Made by a program: the position numbers and the translations under genes. From Roseivivax sp. THAF197b (GTDB taxonomy: Bacteria; Pseudomonadota; Alphaproteobacteria; Rhodobacterales; Rhodobacteraceae): DNA of 64,000 nucleotides. Below the pieces are notes generated by a model. The model ran no database searches. It was not told the origin of the DNA and was given only the letters and a program-made list of their open reading frames with translations. The stretch is from contig NZ_CP045318.1 in assembly GCF_009363255.1 (NCBI RefSeq), forward strand, positions 906,001-970,000. Reading direction: 5' to 3'. Shown here piece by piece: positions 17,880 through 25,576 of the stretch. How positions within the stretch are numbered: position 1 is the first letter of the stretch; each line of letters opens with the position of its first letter.

Positions 17880-17914
17880 TGTCGGTCTGTTCAGGCCGCG
17901 TTTAGCAGGCGCTG

Positions 17915-18511
17915 TCAGTTGGAAGCGGTAATGGCTTCCTGCTCCGTGGTGCCACCATCGGTCGTTTCCGCGCTGGCCGTGGCCTCGCTGCCCTCGGCGG
18001 CCCAAGGACGATCCTCGGGATCAACCAGGATCTCGCTCCAGTCATAACCGTCGAGATCACCATCGCCATCGGTGTCGAAATTCGGGGGGCCATAAAGCGC
18101 GAGCAGGGTGTCGGTGTCGAGCGGTTCGACGGCGGGCGAGAGAAGGTCCTCTGTGCTGCCATCGGTGATGATCATGGCTTCGTTGAAGAATTCAGGCTCC
18201 GTGCCCAGCAGGGCATCGAGCGCATTGATCCGGTTGTTGAAGACCAGGCCACCTTCTTCGGGCAAAACAATGGTCTTGCGATTTCCGGGGAACACCCATC
18301 CGGTGGTCCAGCTGTCATCGAGCGCGGTCGCCGCCATGGGGACGTCGCTGGCATTGTGGAACACGATGCTGCCGCCGGGATCGACGTTGATCTTGTTCGG
18401 GAAGTAGCCGCGGCCCAGCATCGTGACCTCGGTCGTGGCTTGCGCCTGGGCGGCGAGGGGCATCAGGGAGGCTGCGGTCAGGGCAGCAGCGGTGAGCGTT
18501 GCGCGAAGCAT
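17915..18511 (-). CDS. Secreted cupredoxin-like protein with an EF-hand-type loop
   Basis: A 198-residue exported protein: signal peptide MLRATLTAAALTAASL to about AQAQ, then a beta-rich domain (YFPNKINVDPGGSIVFHN, WVFPGNRKTIVLPEEG) that looks like a cupredoxin. The canonical C-terminal copper loop with Cys, His and Met is not visible. Residues around 157-168 read DTDGDGDLDGYDW, a textbook calcium-binding EF-hand loop, followed by an acidic, low-complexity tail. AAGGAG lies seven bases before the ATG. It is divergent from the FAH gene. Binding of calcium is inferred from the loop only. Confidence 0.75.
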   Translation of the reverse strand: MLRATLTAAALTAASLMPLAAQAQATTEVTMLGRGYFPNKINVDPGGSIVFHNASDVPMAATALDDSWTTGWVFPGNRKTIVLPEEGGLVFNNRINALDALLGTEPEFFNEAMIITDGSTEDLLSPAVEPLDTDTLLALYGPPNFDTDGDGDLDGYDWSEILVDPEDRPWAAEGSEATASAETTDGGTTEQEAITASN

Positions 18512-18778
18512 GTTTGCGCTCCTTGTTTCTTTGCACACGGCCCCCACCGATTGCATTGCATTTTCAGTAGAGGGTGATTCTGGCGAAACTTTGGCATTCG
18601 GAGGCGTTTGATCTTTTCGGATTGGCAGTGGCTATCGCCGCTTCGAGCGCGCGGAATCTGCGCCATCGGCGGAATTCCCATGGTGCCCGCCGGTATTCGC
18701 AGTACATTCCTGCGACAGACAGACAGCAAAACAGGCGGGCCGTGATCCCGCGTGGAAAGCTTTCAGGGAGGCGGCAAC

Positions 18779-19549
18779 ATGCAATGGGCACGAGGAAAAA
18801 CGGGTAACGGCACCGAAGTGATCGGGGTGATCGCGGACGACATGCTGCATCCGCGGGCAGCGCTTGGATCGGACGAGGCCGCAGGAGAGGCCATACCGCT
18901 GGCTGATGTCACCCTGATGGCCCCGGTGAAGCCCGGCAAGTTCATCGGGCTCTGGAACAACTTCAAGGCCGCCGCCGAGAAGGGCGGGCACGCCCATCCC
19001 GAACATCCGCTCTACTTCTTCAAGGCCGACACGTCACTCTCCGGCCCCGGTGCCGTTGTCGAGATCCCGGCCTCGGCGGGGCGCGTGGTCTTCGAGGGCG
19101 AGCTCGGCATCGTGATCGGCAAGACCTGCAAGGACATCACCCCCGAGGAGGCCAAGCAGGCCATCCTGGGATATACCTGCATCAACGACTTCACATCGCT
19201 CGATATCCTGAATGCCGATCCGTCCTTCCCGCAATGGACCCGCGCCAAGAGCTTCGACGGGTTCGGCGTCGCGGGCCCGGTGATCGAGACCGAGATCGAT
19301 TGGAGCGCGCTGGAGATCAAGGTTCTGGTCAATGAGCGCGAGCGCCAATCCTATCCGGCCAGCGACATGATCCTGCCGCCCGAGCAGATCGTCAGCTGCC
19401 TGTCGCGCGACATGACGCTCCATCCCGGGGATCTGATCGCCTGCGGTACGTCCCTTGGCGCGCGTCCGGTCAAGCCCGGTATGGCGGTCGAGGTCGTGAT
19501 CGAGGGGATCGGCAGCGTCGGCGTGACCATGAGCGCGCCGCCGGAATAA
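18779..19549 (+). CDS. Fumarylacetoacetate hydrolase family protein
   Basis: A 256-residue member of the FAH fold (2-keto-4-pentenoate hydratase, acylpyruvase and related). VFEGELGIVIGKT carries the metal-binding glutamates, and the C-terminal half reads GDLIACGTSLGARPVKPGM, a conserved loop in which the family usually has GTPxG. SFDGFGVAGPVIETE and the late IEGIGSVGVTM are also typical. ATG 18779 is supported by AGGGAGG eight bases upstream. The reaction is probably hydrolysis or decarboxylation of a 2-oxo acid in aromatic breakdown, but neighbours give no pathway. Confidence 0.88.
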   Translation: MQWARGKTGNGTEVIGVIADDMLHPRAALGSDEAAGEAIPLADVTLMAPVKPGKFIGLWNNFKAAAEKGGHAHPEHPLYFFKADTSLSGPGAVVEIPASAGRVVFEGELGIVIGKTCKDITPEEAKQAILGYTCINDFTSLDILNADPSFPQWTRAKSFDGFGVAGPVIETEIDWSALEIKVLVNERERQSYPASDMILPPEQIVSCLSRDMTLHPGDLIACGTSLGARPVKPGMAVEVVIEGIGSVGVTMSAPPE

Positions 19550-19753
19550 GCGTCTTTTCGGGGCCGGTCCCGCCAGCAAACGCGGGGCGGGCCTGCATCG
19601 GTATGACGGCGCGCGGGCCGCACGTTACGCCGACAAACCGGGGGCAGCCCTCGGCCCACTCAATTGTTTCCAAAATGGCCACAATTCCTGCCTATTCTGG
19701 ACAAAGTCCCGTGCAAAACCCAAGCTGAGCAAGAGGGGCAAAGGACTGGGCCG

Positions 19754-19882
19754 ATGATCGGACTGAACACCTATCTCATGGGCAATTTCGAAATCCGCGC
19801 GGTGACGCGGCGGGCGGCAAATGACCAAAGCGATCCTTATTCGTCGCCTGCATATGCACTGCGCAGGTTGCTGAACATCTGA
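19754..19882 (+). CDS. Candidate small protein, 42 aa
   Basis: ATG 19754 opens a 42-codon frame (MIGLNTYLMGNFEIRA to RRLLNI) preceded by AAAGGA (19740-19745) at a good distance. It has a mixed, mostly soluble composition and no known family that I recognise. It lies alone between the FAH gene and the Tad cluster, in an otherwise empty 360-base gap, preceded by a TATTCT-like -10 (19693-19698). A real short gene is plausible because the ribosome site is good, but length alone is no evidence. Confidence 0.45.
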   Translation: MIGLNTYLMGNFEIRAVTRRAANDQSDPYSSPAYALRRLLNI

Positions 19883-19909
19883 AGGCCGCGCGCGCCGATA
19901 GGCGTTGGC

Positions 19910-20461
19910 TCAGCTTGAGGCGGCAGCCTTCGCGGCATAGCGCGGCCGGGTGAAGCTGAAGGTGGTGATGTCGAAGCCATCGAGACCTACCTGCAGCGCC
20001 GGGGCGTAGCGATCCACCGTTTCGACCACGAACAACTGATCGCCGTCGACCACCGGCGGCAGCCGTGTTTCAAGCCCGTCGGGGCCTGCCCCGTCCAGGG
20101 TCCCGCTGCCGGACCGCGTCCGGGACCAGATGATCGTCCAGGCGCCTTCCGCTTCGTCATATTCGACAAGGCTCACCCGCAGCGAACCCTCGGGCCCGTC
20201 GGTTTTTGTCAACGTCTGAAACAGGTTGTAGGTGCTGTCGATGAAGCCATCGTCGATATAATCGGTCTGTCGCGACAGGATATCGCTGATGGCGTAATTC
20301 GCCTTCTGGCTCACATTCTGTTGGCGGAACGCATCGAAGAAGACCCATCCGACCCCGAACAGGGCCAGCAGCACGGGCAGCACGATGATCGCCTCGGCGT
20401 TGATGTGACCGCGCGTGTCGGCAGTGAAGGCGGCCGCCCGGATTTTGAGAAAACGCATCAT
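19910..20461 (-). CDS. TadE-like pilus protein, third in cluster
   Basis: A 183-residue protein with a positively charged N-terminus, then the stretch INAEAIIVLPVLLALFG that matches TadE/TadF minor pseudopilins, in which a Glu near the start of a hydrophobic helix guides prepilin processing. The remaining domain is mostly beta (LRVSLVEYDE, TFSFTRPRY). ATG 20461 has GAGGA eight bases upstream; GTG 20476, which overlaps the upstream stop, is an alternative giving five more residues. It is the last gene of a three-gene minus-strand unit and would be membrane anchored, facing the periplasm. Confidence 0.8.
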   Translation of the reverse strand: MMRFLKIRAAAFTADTRGHINAEAIIVLPVLLALFGVGWVFFDAFRQQNVSQKANYAISDILSRQTDYIDDGFIDSTYNLFQTLTKTDGPEGSLRVSLVEYDEAEGAWTIIWSRTRSGSGTLDGAGPDGLETRLPPVVDGDQLFVVETVDRYAPALQVGLDGFDITTFSFTRPRYAAKAAASS

Positions 20462-20472
20462 CTTTTCAGTCC

Positions 20473-21003
20473 TCACAGCGGTTCGTTGACGAAGGCACTG
20501 CTGGAAACGAGCGCCGTGTAGCCGTTGGCATCCTTGGCGAGGCTCGCGTTGAAGCCACCGAGGGGCGTGATCGGCTTGTACTTGAAGCAGGCCCGGACAA
20601 GCATGACCTCATGCGCGGGGCCTTGCCGGAACGAGCGGTGGGGCATTGCGACGGTGCCGGTATCCACGCAATTGGCATTGGGGGAGGGCTGTTGCCAGTC
20701 TTCCATGTCGAGGCGGGTCATCTCGAGAAAGAGATTTTCGCGGCAGGATGGCAGGATCTCGGCATCGTCGCAGATCGCGTCCTTGAGCGTGACGATATCC
20801 CCCGGCAATTTTCCGATCTTCAGATCGCGCATCGTGGTGTCGACCGCGCGCTCCATCACCGTCTGTCGCACGGTCATCGTGCCCAACTCGATGGTCGAGA
20901 CGATCAGCAACAGGAAGACGGAAGTCCACAAGGCGAAGGGCACCACCATCGTGCCGTCTTCGTTCCGGCGGAAATGGCGCAGCATCTTGCAAAAGCGGGT
21001 CAT
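20473..21003 (-). CDS. TadE-like pilus protein, second in cluster
   Basis: A 176-residue protein with a basic start (RHFRRNEDG) and one hydrophobic helix (VVPFALWTSVFLLLIVS) followed by a mostly extracytoplasmic domain with five cysteines (CDD, SCREN, NCVD, RACFKY), as in TadE-type proteins. ATG 21003 overlaps the upstream vWA gene stop (ATGA), so the two are coupled. The cysteines suggest disulfides in the periplasm. Pilus assembly is inferred from family resemblance; no secretion ATPase or secretin gene is nearby. Confidence 0.78.
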   Translation of the reverse strand: MTRFCKMLRHFRRNEDGTMVVPFALWTSVFLLLIVSTIELGTMTVRQTVMERAVDTTMRDLKIGKLPGDIVTLKDAICDDAEILPSCRENLFLEMTRLDMEDWQQPSPNANCVDTGTVAMPHRSFRQGPAHEVMLVRACFKYKPITPLGGFNASLAKDANGYTALVSSSAFVNEPL

Positions 21004-22742
21004 TGGATCAGCCTCAACTGGGTAAGGTTACGGGCAATGCCGGAGAAGGTGTTTTCCAGCTCGTCGCCTTCGACATCGAAGAAATGCGAGGCCGAGGAGG
21101 CGCAATCGCGCATCGCGCGGCGTCCGGCCTCCGGGGCTTCCACGCCGATGGCGTAGACCACGACGCCCTTGTCCTTGGCCGCACCGCAGACCTGGGACAG
21201 CCGAGCGTCCGCCGCATCGCCCCCGGCAATCGCCCGATACGGGGAGCGCAAAGTGTTGTAGCGGTCTCGGTCGATCAGGCCGTCGACGTAAGGCCGGTAG
21301 AGCAGCAGATCTGCCGCCACGCGCGTCCCGAACCGGTTGAGCAGATCGTTATAGGTCAGCTCGTAGACGTTCTCGGGCTCGGTCGCGGCGCCGTCGATCT
21401 CCGCCTGGTAGCGCGCGGCGGCATCCCCGGCAAAGCGCGTCCAGAAGTAGCTGTGCGGATCACTGGCCGGAAGCGCGCCCCCGACAGATGCCAGGATCGG
21501 GCTCAAGACACCCGCCCCCGAAAAATCCGCGACAAGGCCCGGGATCGGGTCGACGCGCACGGAATAATCGTCATCGGAGAGGTCCGCGGTGCCTTTCGTG
21601 TTCACGAAGATGCCCGTGCCTGCATCCGAGGCTTTCAGCTCCGGCTTGAGATCGTATTGCGTGGTGTTCTGGCCATCCGTCATCAGCACGACGAATTTCT
21701 GCGTGTCATCCGTGCCGTAGGCGTCCGGGCGCATCGCGTGATCTGCCTTGATCAGGCCGTCGCCTGCCATTGCACCGACCACGTCCTTCGCGGCAGGATC
21801 GAGGAGTGCCGCCCCCCATTTCATGCCGACGTCGATCGCGGTGTTGCCGCCCGCCGTCAGCGTAGCGATCTGCGCCTTCAGGGCCGCCGGATCCGAGCTG
21901 TGCACGATGATCGCTGCGGTATCGCCGTCATGGCACCAATGCCGATCCGCGTCTCCCGCGGTCCAGTCGGTTGAATAGGGGTCGAACTGACCGAGCTGTT
22001 CCAGCGGAACCGCAGGATCGAGCGCGGTTTCGCTGAAGCTGTCGCCCGCGAAGACGGCGCAATTGGAATAGCTGTGCTGCCGGTCGAGCGCGATGTATTC
22101 GGGCAGCACGGAGCCCATGTTGACCGTTGCATTGTAGGGCACGATCGACACGGATGTGGAAAGCTGCGACGCCTCCGAGGCAAGCACATTGTCCACGAAG
22201 GTGCTGGCAGCCTGTTTCAGCTGCTCGATCTTGCGTCCGGTCATCGAGCCGGAGATGTCGAGGATCAGCGCGATCTCGATCTTGGCGACGCCGTTTTCCG
22301 CGGTCGCAAGACCCTCGGCCTGCAGGTTGTCAACGCCGAGCAACTGAATGAAATTCGTGGGCATTATCTGCTGACCGCCCGCCGTCACCTGCCGGTAGGA
22401 CAGATCGCCCGCAGGATTTACGCCGACGAGGGCCTCTTCCATGCCCTGCACGCGGAAATAATCGCGCACCACGGTTTCGGCATCGCGTTCATTGTCGACC
22501 GACGCGGCGGCGAGCACGGCGCGGTCAAGCGCGTTCTGCATCTTGGTGCGTTTGAGTTCGGCATGCATCAGGTCCACCCCGATGCCTCCGAACGCCATCA
22601 TGATAAGCGCGGTCGACAGCGCCATGTAGGACATGCTGCCGTCCTGTTCGGTCCAGAACCGCCCAAAACGGTGCCGGACATTCCGCTGCGACGCAGATTT
22701 GCGCGCGCATGCAGGTCTCTCGTTCCCAATCAGCTTGCCCAT
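21000..22742 (-). CDS. TadG-like protein with von Willebrand A domain
   Basis: A 580-residue protein with one N-terminal membrane helix (MSYMALSTALIMMAFGG) in the position and context of Tad pilus proteins (NEDG/EQDG-like TEQDGSM). A vWA domain follows: the MIDAS motif DISGSM at about residue 162 and the later metal-site residues in VVLMTDGQNTT. It lies first in the unit, followed by two TadE-like genes. The vWA part would face the periplasm and could bind other pilus or matrix proteins. A conserved role in Flp-pilus formation is likely but the cluster is incomplete. Confidence 0.85.
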   Translation of the reverse strand: MGKLIGNERPACARKSASQRNVRHRFGRFWTEQDGSMSYMALSTALIMMAFGGIGVDLMHAELKRTKMQNALDRAVLAAASVDNERDAETVVRDYFRVQGMEEALVGVNPAGDLSYRQVTAGGQQIMPTNFIQLLGVDNLQAEGLATAENGVAKIEIALILDISGSMTGRKIEQLKQAASTFVDNVLASEASQLSTSVSIVPYNATVNMGSVLPEYIALDRQHSYSNCAVFAGDSFSETALDPAVPLEQLGQFDPYSTDWTAGDADRHWCHDGDTAAIIVHSSDPAALKAQIATLTAGGNTAIDVGMKWGAALLDPAAKDVVGAMAGDGLIKADHAMRPDAYGTDDTQKFVVLMTDGQNTTQYDLKPELKASDAGTGIFVNTKGTADLSDDDYSVRVDPIPGLVADFSGAGVLSPILASVGGALPASDPHSYFWTRFAGDAAARYQAEIDGAATEPENVYELTYNDLLNRFGTRVAADLLLYRPYVDGLIDRDRYNTLRSPYRAIAGGDAADARLSQVCGAAKDKGVVVYAIGVEAPEAGRRAMRDCASSASHFFDVEGDELENTFSGIARNLTQLRLIQ

Positions 22743-23068
22743 CGCGTTACATCTTCAAATCCGCAGATCGAAGACGCCCTTCATCGATCAGGCCCCCGCC
22801 ACAATTTAGCCCAACATGGGGCTGGGTTGGAGGATTTTGTCCAAATTGCCCGCCATTGTCGGGGCGCGGGCGACAGTCTTTTGGTTCGTCGCGAATTGTG
22901 CGCGCCAAGGCGATTTGCGGGCGTATCGCGCACCTCATTACCGCCGCAATTCGGGTGATGGCGCGCGGGAATCGATTCGGTTTTCAGTGGGATAGGTGGC
23001 TGAAATTCATCGGACGGGCCCGAGATTGCCGGATTGAGACGGGCCGCACGCGGCGCCGTAGCACGCGG
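22743..23068. other. Non-coding gap upstream of the Tad unit
   Basis: These 326 bases separate the start of the vWA gene from the 3' end of the permease gene, both on the minus strand. I see no convincing gene. A short hairpin AGCCC (22808-22812) with GGGCT (22819-22823) exists, but it has no T-tract on either side that would make it a terminator. The promoter for the Tad unit should be here, but I cannot place it. Confidence 0.5.
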
Positions 23069-24457
23069 TCAGAGCAGATAGGCGAATGCCAGAACCCAAA
23101 GGGACAACACGCCGCCACAAAGCAGCGTATAGGCCCCGTTCCAGACAAGCCCGACGCGGGTTGCGCTGATCCCGGCAAAAGACCCGATCAGAAGCGTCGT
23201 GGCAGTGAAGGGCGAGCTTGCGCCGCTCAGCGCCCATCCCGCGGTGATCGCGACCACGATGGCCGTGGGCTCCACCCCGAGTTCGGCCGCGCCGGGGATG
23301 AGCGGGGCAATGAGCGTGACGGCAAGGATCGGGTTCATGCCGATCTGCCCGGCAAACGGAATGATCCAGACGAACGAGACGAGGATCAGCCAGGCGGGCA
23401 GGGCGGTCGGATCAAAGCCCGCCATCTGCACGAGTGGCGCCAATAGCTGCGATCCTGCCGTGCCGATGAAGCCTGCCATCATCAGAAGCGTCAGTTCCCC
23501 GCGATAGCCGGGCAGCTCCTGCAGGACATAAGTGCGGATCCGCGCGCCCGTGGCGGCGACCGGGCGGTCCTCCCAATGCTGAATGAGCATCCAAACGACG
23601 GCGATGCCGGGCACGAGGAGCGCGACAATGCCCACGATGCGCACATCGCTAAGGGTGTTCAGCGTCACCACACCCACGACCAGAATGGCCAGCAACAGGC
23701 CGAGCGGCAGCATCAGCGCCCAGCTGCCTTCGGGTTTGGTGCGCGCGGGCGTGACGGTCAGCCGGGGCTTGAAGAGGGTATCGAGCGCCCAGCCGATCCC
23801 GGCCAGCAGCGCGGATGTGATCAGCCCCGGCACCAGCACCCGCGACCAGCTGACATCGGGAATGACGCTGGTGGTGATCGCCACGGCGAAGGACAGGGGC
23901 GACCAGGGCAGGGTCGAGATGAAGGCCCGCTGGATCGCCAGCAGCATCCGGCGGATGCGGTGGCCGCGGATCTCGGGGTTCGGCTCGGATTTGGCATTGG
24001 CCGTCGCGAGCGCGCCCAGCAATTGGATGGAGCCGTAATTCAACAGCAAGGCAAAGCCCTGGCCGCCCACGGTCAGGGCGGCATAGCGGCGACCCGGCGG
24101 TTGCCCGGCCAGGAACGCCCCGGCGGCCTGAATCGCGGGGGAGGTCTGGGCCACGTTGCGCAGGGTCGACAGGGCCGCGAAGAACGCCCCGATGAAGGCC
24201 GCGGTTTCCAGCCCGCGCAGCACGATCCCGCGCCAGTCAGGATTGGTCGCGGCAAGGGCTGCACCGATGCCGACGGCCACGCCGATGAACGCCTTTCGGG
24301 ACCAGCGAACCTGGAAGAAGAAGATCGAGACGAGGGCCAGGACAAGCCAGGGCTTGACGTATTGCGTCCAGTCCGCCGCCCCCCATTCCTTGCAGATCAC
24401 CAGCACGGAAATCACGCATAGCAGAAGGCCTGCTAACTTGTTGGCAGAGGCACCCAT
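23069..24457 (-). CDS. Multi-span permease, ion-transporter-like superfamily
   Basis: A 462-residue protein with about 11-12 hydrophobic segments and no soluble domain. The segment near the end reading GASSPFTATTLLIGSFAG, and the earlier GNxxLLNYGSIQLLGALA-like loop (LLLNYGSIQLL), recall carriers of the ion-transporter superfamily (citrate, C4-dicarboxylate and lactate-type). ATG 24457 was chosen because the charged upstream extension in the open frame has no membrane or family character. It stands alone between the Tad cluster and yaeQ. Substrate unknown. Confidence 0.6.
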   Translation of the reverse strand: MGASANKLAGLLLCVISVLVICKEWGAADWTQYVKPWLVLALVSIFFFQVRWSRKAFIGVAVGIGAALAATNPDWRGIVLRGLETAAFIGAFFAALSTLRNVAQTSPAIQAAGAFLAGQPPGRRYAALTVGGQGFALLLNYGSIQLLGALATANAKSEPNPEIRGHRIRRMLLAIQRAFISTLPWSPLSFAVAITTSVIPDVSWSRVLVPGLITSALLAGIGWALDTLFKPRLTVTPARTKPEGSWALMLPLGLLLAILVVGVVTLNTLSDVRIVGIVALLVPGIAVVWMLIQHWEDRPVAATGARIRTYVLQELPGYRGELTLLMMAGFIGTAGSQLLAPLVQMAGFDPTALPAWLILVSFVWIIPFAGQIGMNPILAVTLIAPLIPGAAELGVEPTAIVVAITAGWALSGASSPFTATTLLIGSFAGISATRVGLVWNGAYTLLCGGVLSLWVLAFAYLL

Positions 24458-24646
24458 CGCGATGGCCTTCGGTGTTTCAAGGGCCTCTTTGTGTGCAGGC
24501 TGCCCGCGCAAGATACAAGCCTGCCCGGTGCGCGCGTTGCTGGCCTGCGGGAAAGTGGGCCGGATTCGCTCGCCATGGCTGGCACATATCGGCGGGCAGG
24601 GCGGTCCGTATCGCCACACGCAAGGACAGAGTGAAAGATCCGCGGT

Positions 24647-25192
24647 TTAACCCGCCTCGGCCCATTTCATCGGCGCGACATAGACAATGTTGTCGTCCAG
24701 GCTGACCATGACGTCGCCGTCCTGAATGTTGACCTGCATCTGCATGGAGCGGCTGGCCAGCTCTGCCAGGGCCTGCGTGTCCGCCTCGGCAAAGCAGGTC
24801 ACTTCGAGATTGTCGAACCGGCTCGCGCTGCCCTTGATCTTGTCCCACCACATCTCCGCGACGCGCCCGCCATAGGGATAGACGATCACCCGTCCGGCCT
24901 TGCTGCAGGATTGCCGCAGCACTTTCTCGCTGGGCAGTCCGAGCGCCACCCAAAGCTCGATTTCGCCGCTCAGGCTTTTCTGCCAGATGTCAGGCTCGTC
25001 GTCGGTCGACAGCCCCTTCGTCATTTCCAGGTGCTCGCCTGCATTCAGGGCGAAGGCCAGAAGACGCGCCATCATCCGCTCATCCGTTTCCGAAGGATGC
25101 TTGGCGATCGTCAGCTTGTGAGTTTCGTAATAGTGCCGATCCATGTCCGCGACGGACAGCTCGACTTTGTGGATGGTGGCATTCTGCGCCAT
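24647..25192 (-). CDS. YaeQ family protein
   Basis: A 181-residue protein recognisable as YaeQ by the start ATIHKVELSVADMDRHYYE and the following LTIAKHPSETDERMMARLLAF, then EIELWVALGLPSEK. The YaeQ fold is related to restriction-endonuclease-like (PD-D/ExK) proteins, and the conserved Asp/Glu/Lys text is present, but no activity is proven for the family. It is preceded by a good AT-rich leader and is divergent from the tRNA-Gly gene. No operon partner. Confidence 0.9.
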   Translation of the reverse strand: MAQNATIHKVELSVADMDRHYYETHKLTIAKHPSETDERMMARLLAFALNAGEHLEMTKGLSTDDEPDIWQKSLSGEIELWVALGLPSEKVLRQSCSKAGRVIVYPYGGRVAEMWWDKIKGSASRFDNLEVTCFAEADTQALAELASRSMQMQVNIQDGDVMVSLDDNIVYVAPMKWAEAG

Positions 25193-25376
25193 GATTGGAC
25201 CGGTCCGCTGGTTTTTGCGTTGCCTACCCCGTGGGCGCGGCTTTGGAAAGCGGCGCGCACAGCCCGCGCGCCGGGCGCGGATGTCTGTCGAGTGGACGTC
25301 TGTCGAGGCGGGCGGCCAGTCGCGATCAGGGTCTTCTTGACCCTGTTCATTCGGTGAATTAAGCAACCCTCAGCGG

Positions 25377-25450
25377 GCGGGTATGGTGTAATGGTAGCGC
25401 CCTAGCCTTCCAAGCTAGTCGTGCGGGTTCGATTCCCGCTACCCGCTCCA
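25377..25450 (+). tRNA. tRNA-Gly (anticodon TCC)
   Basis: A complete cloverleaf: acceptor GCGGGTA (25377-25383) pairs with TACCCGC (25440-25446), the anticodon stem CTAGC/GCTAG (25402-25406/25414-25418) encloses loop CTTCCAA with anticodon TCC at 25409-25411, and the T arm GCGGGTTCGATTCCCGC is standard. The CCA end is encoded at 25448-25450. It reads GGA glycine codons (and GGG by wobble). The MsbA-like gene begins 127 bases downstream. Confidence 0.97.
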
Positions 25451-25576
25451 GATCTTCCCGATATCGCGACCGGCCCGACGCACCCTGCGACCTTAGCGGC
25501 AGGTTTTGCGGCTTTCGAAGGCTTGAGGCCCCGCGACCAACCTGCGAAAACCCCATGGGACGACAAGGGGGACCGC

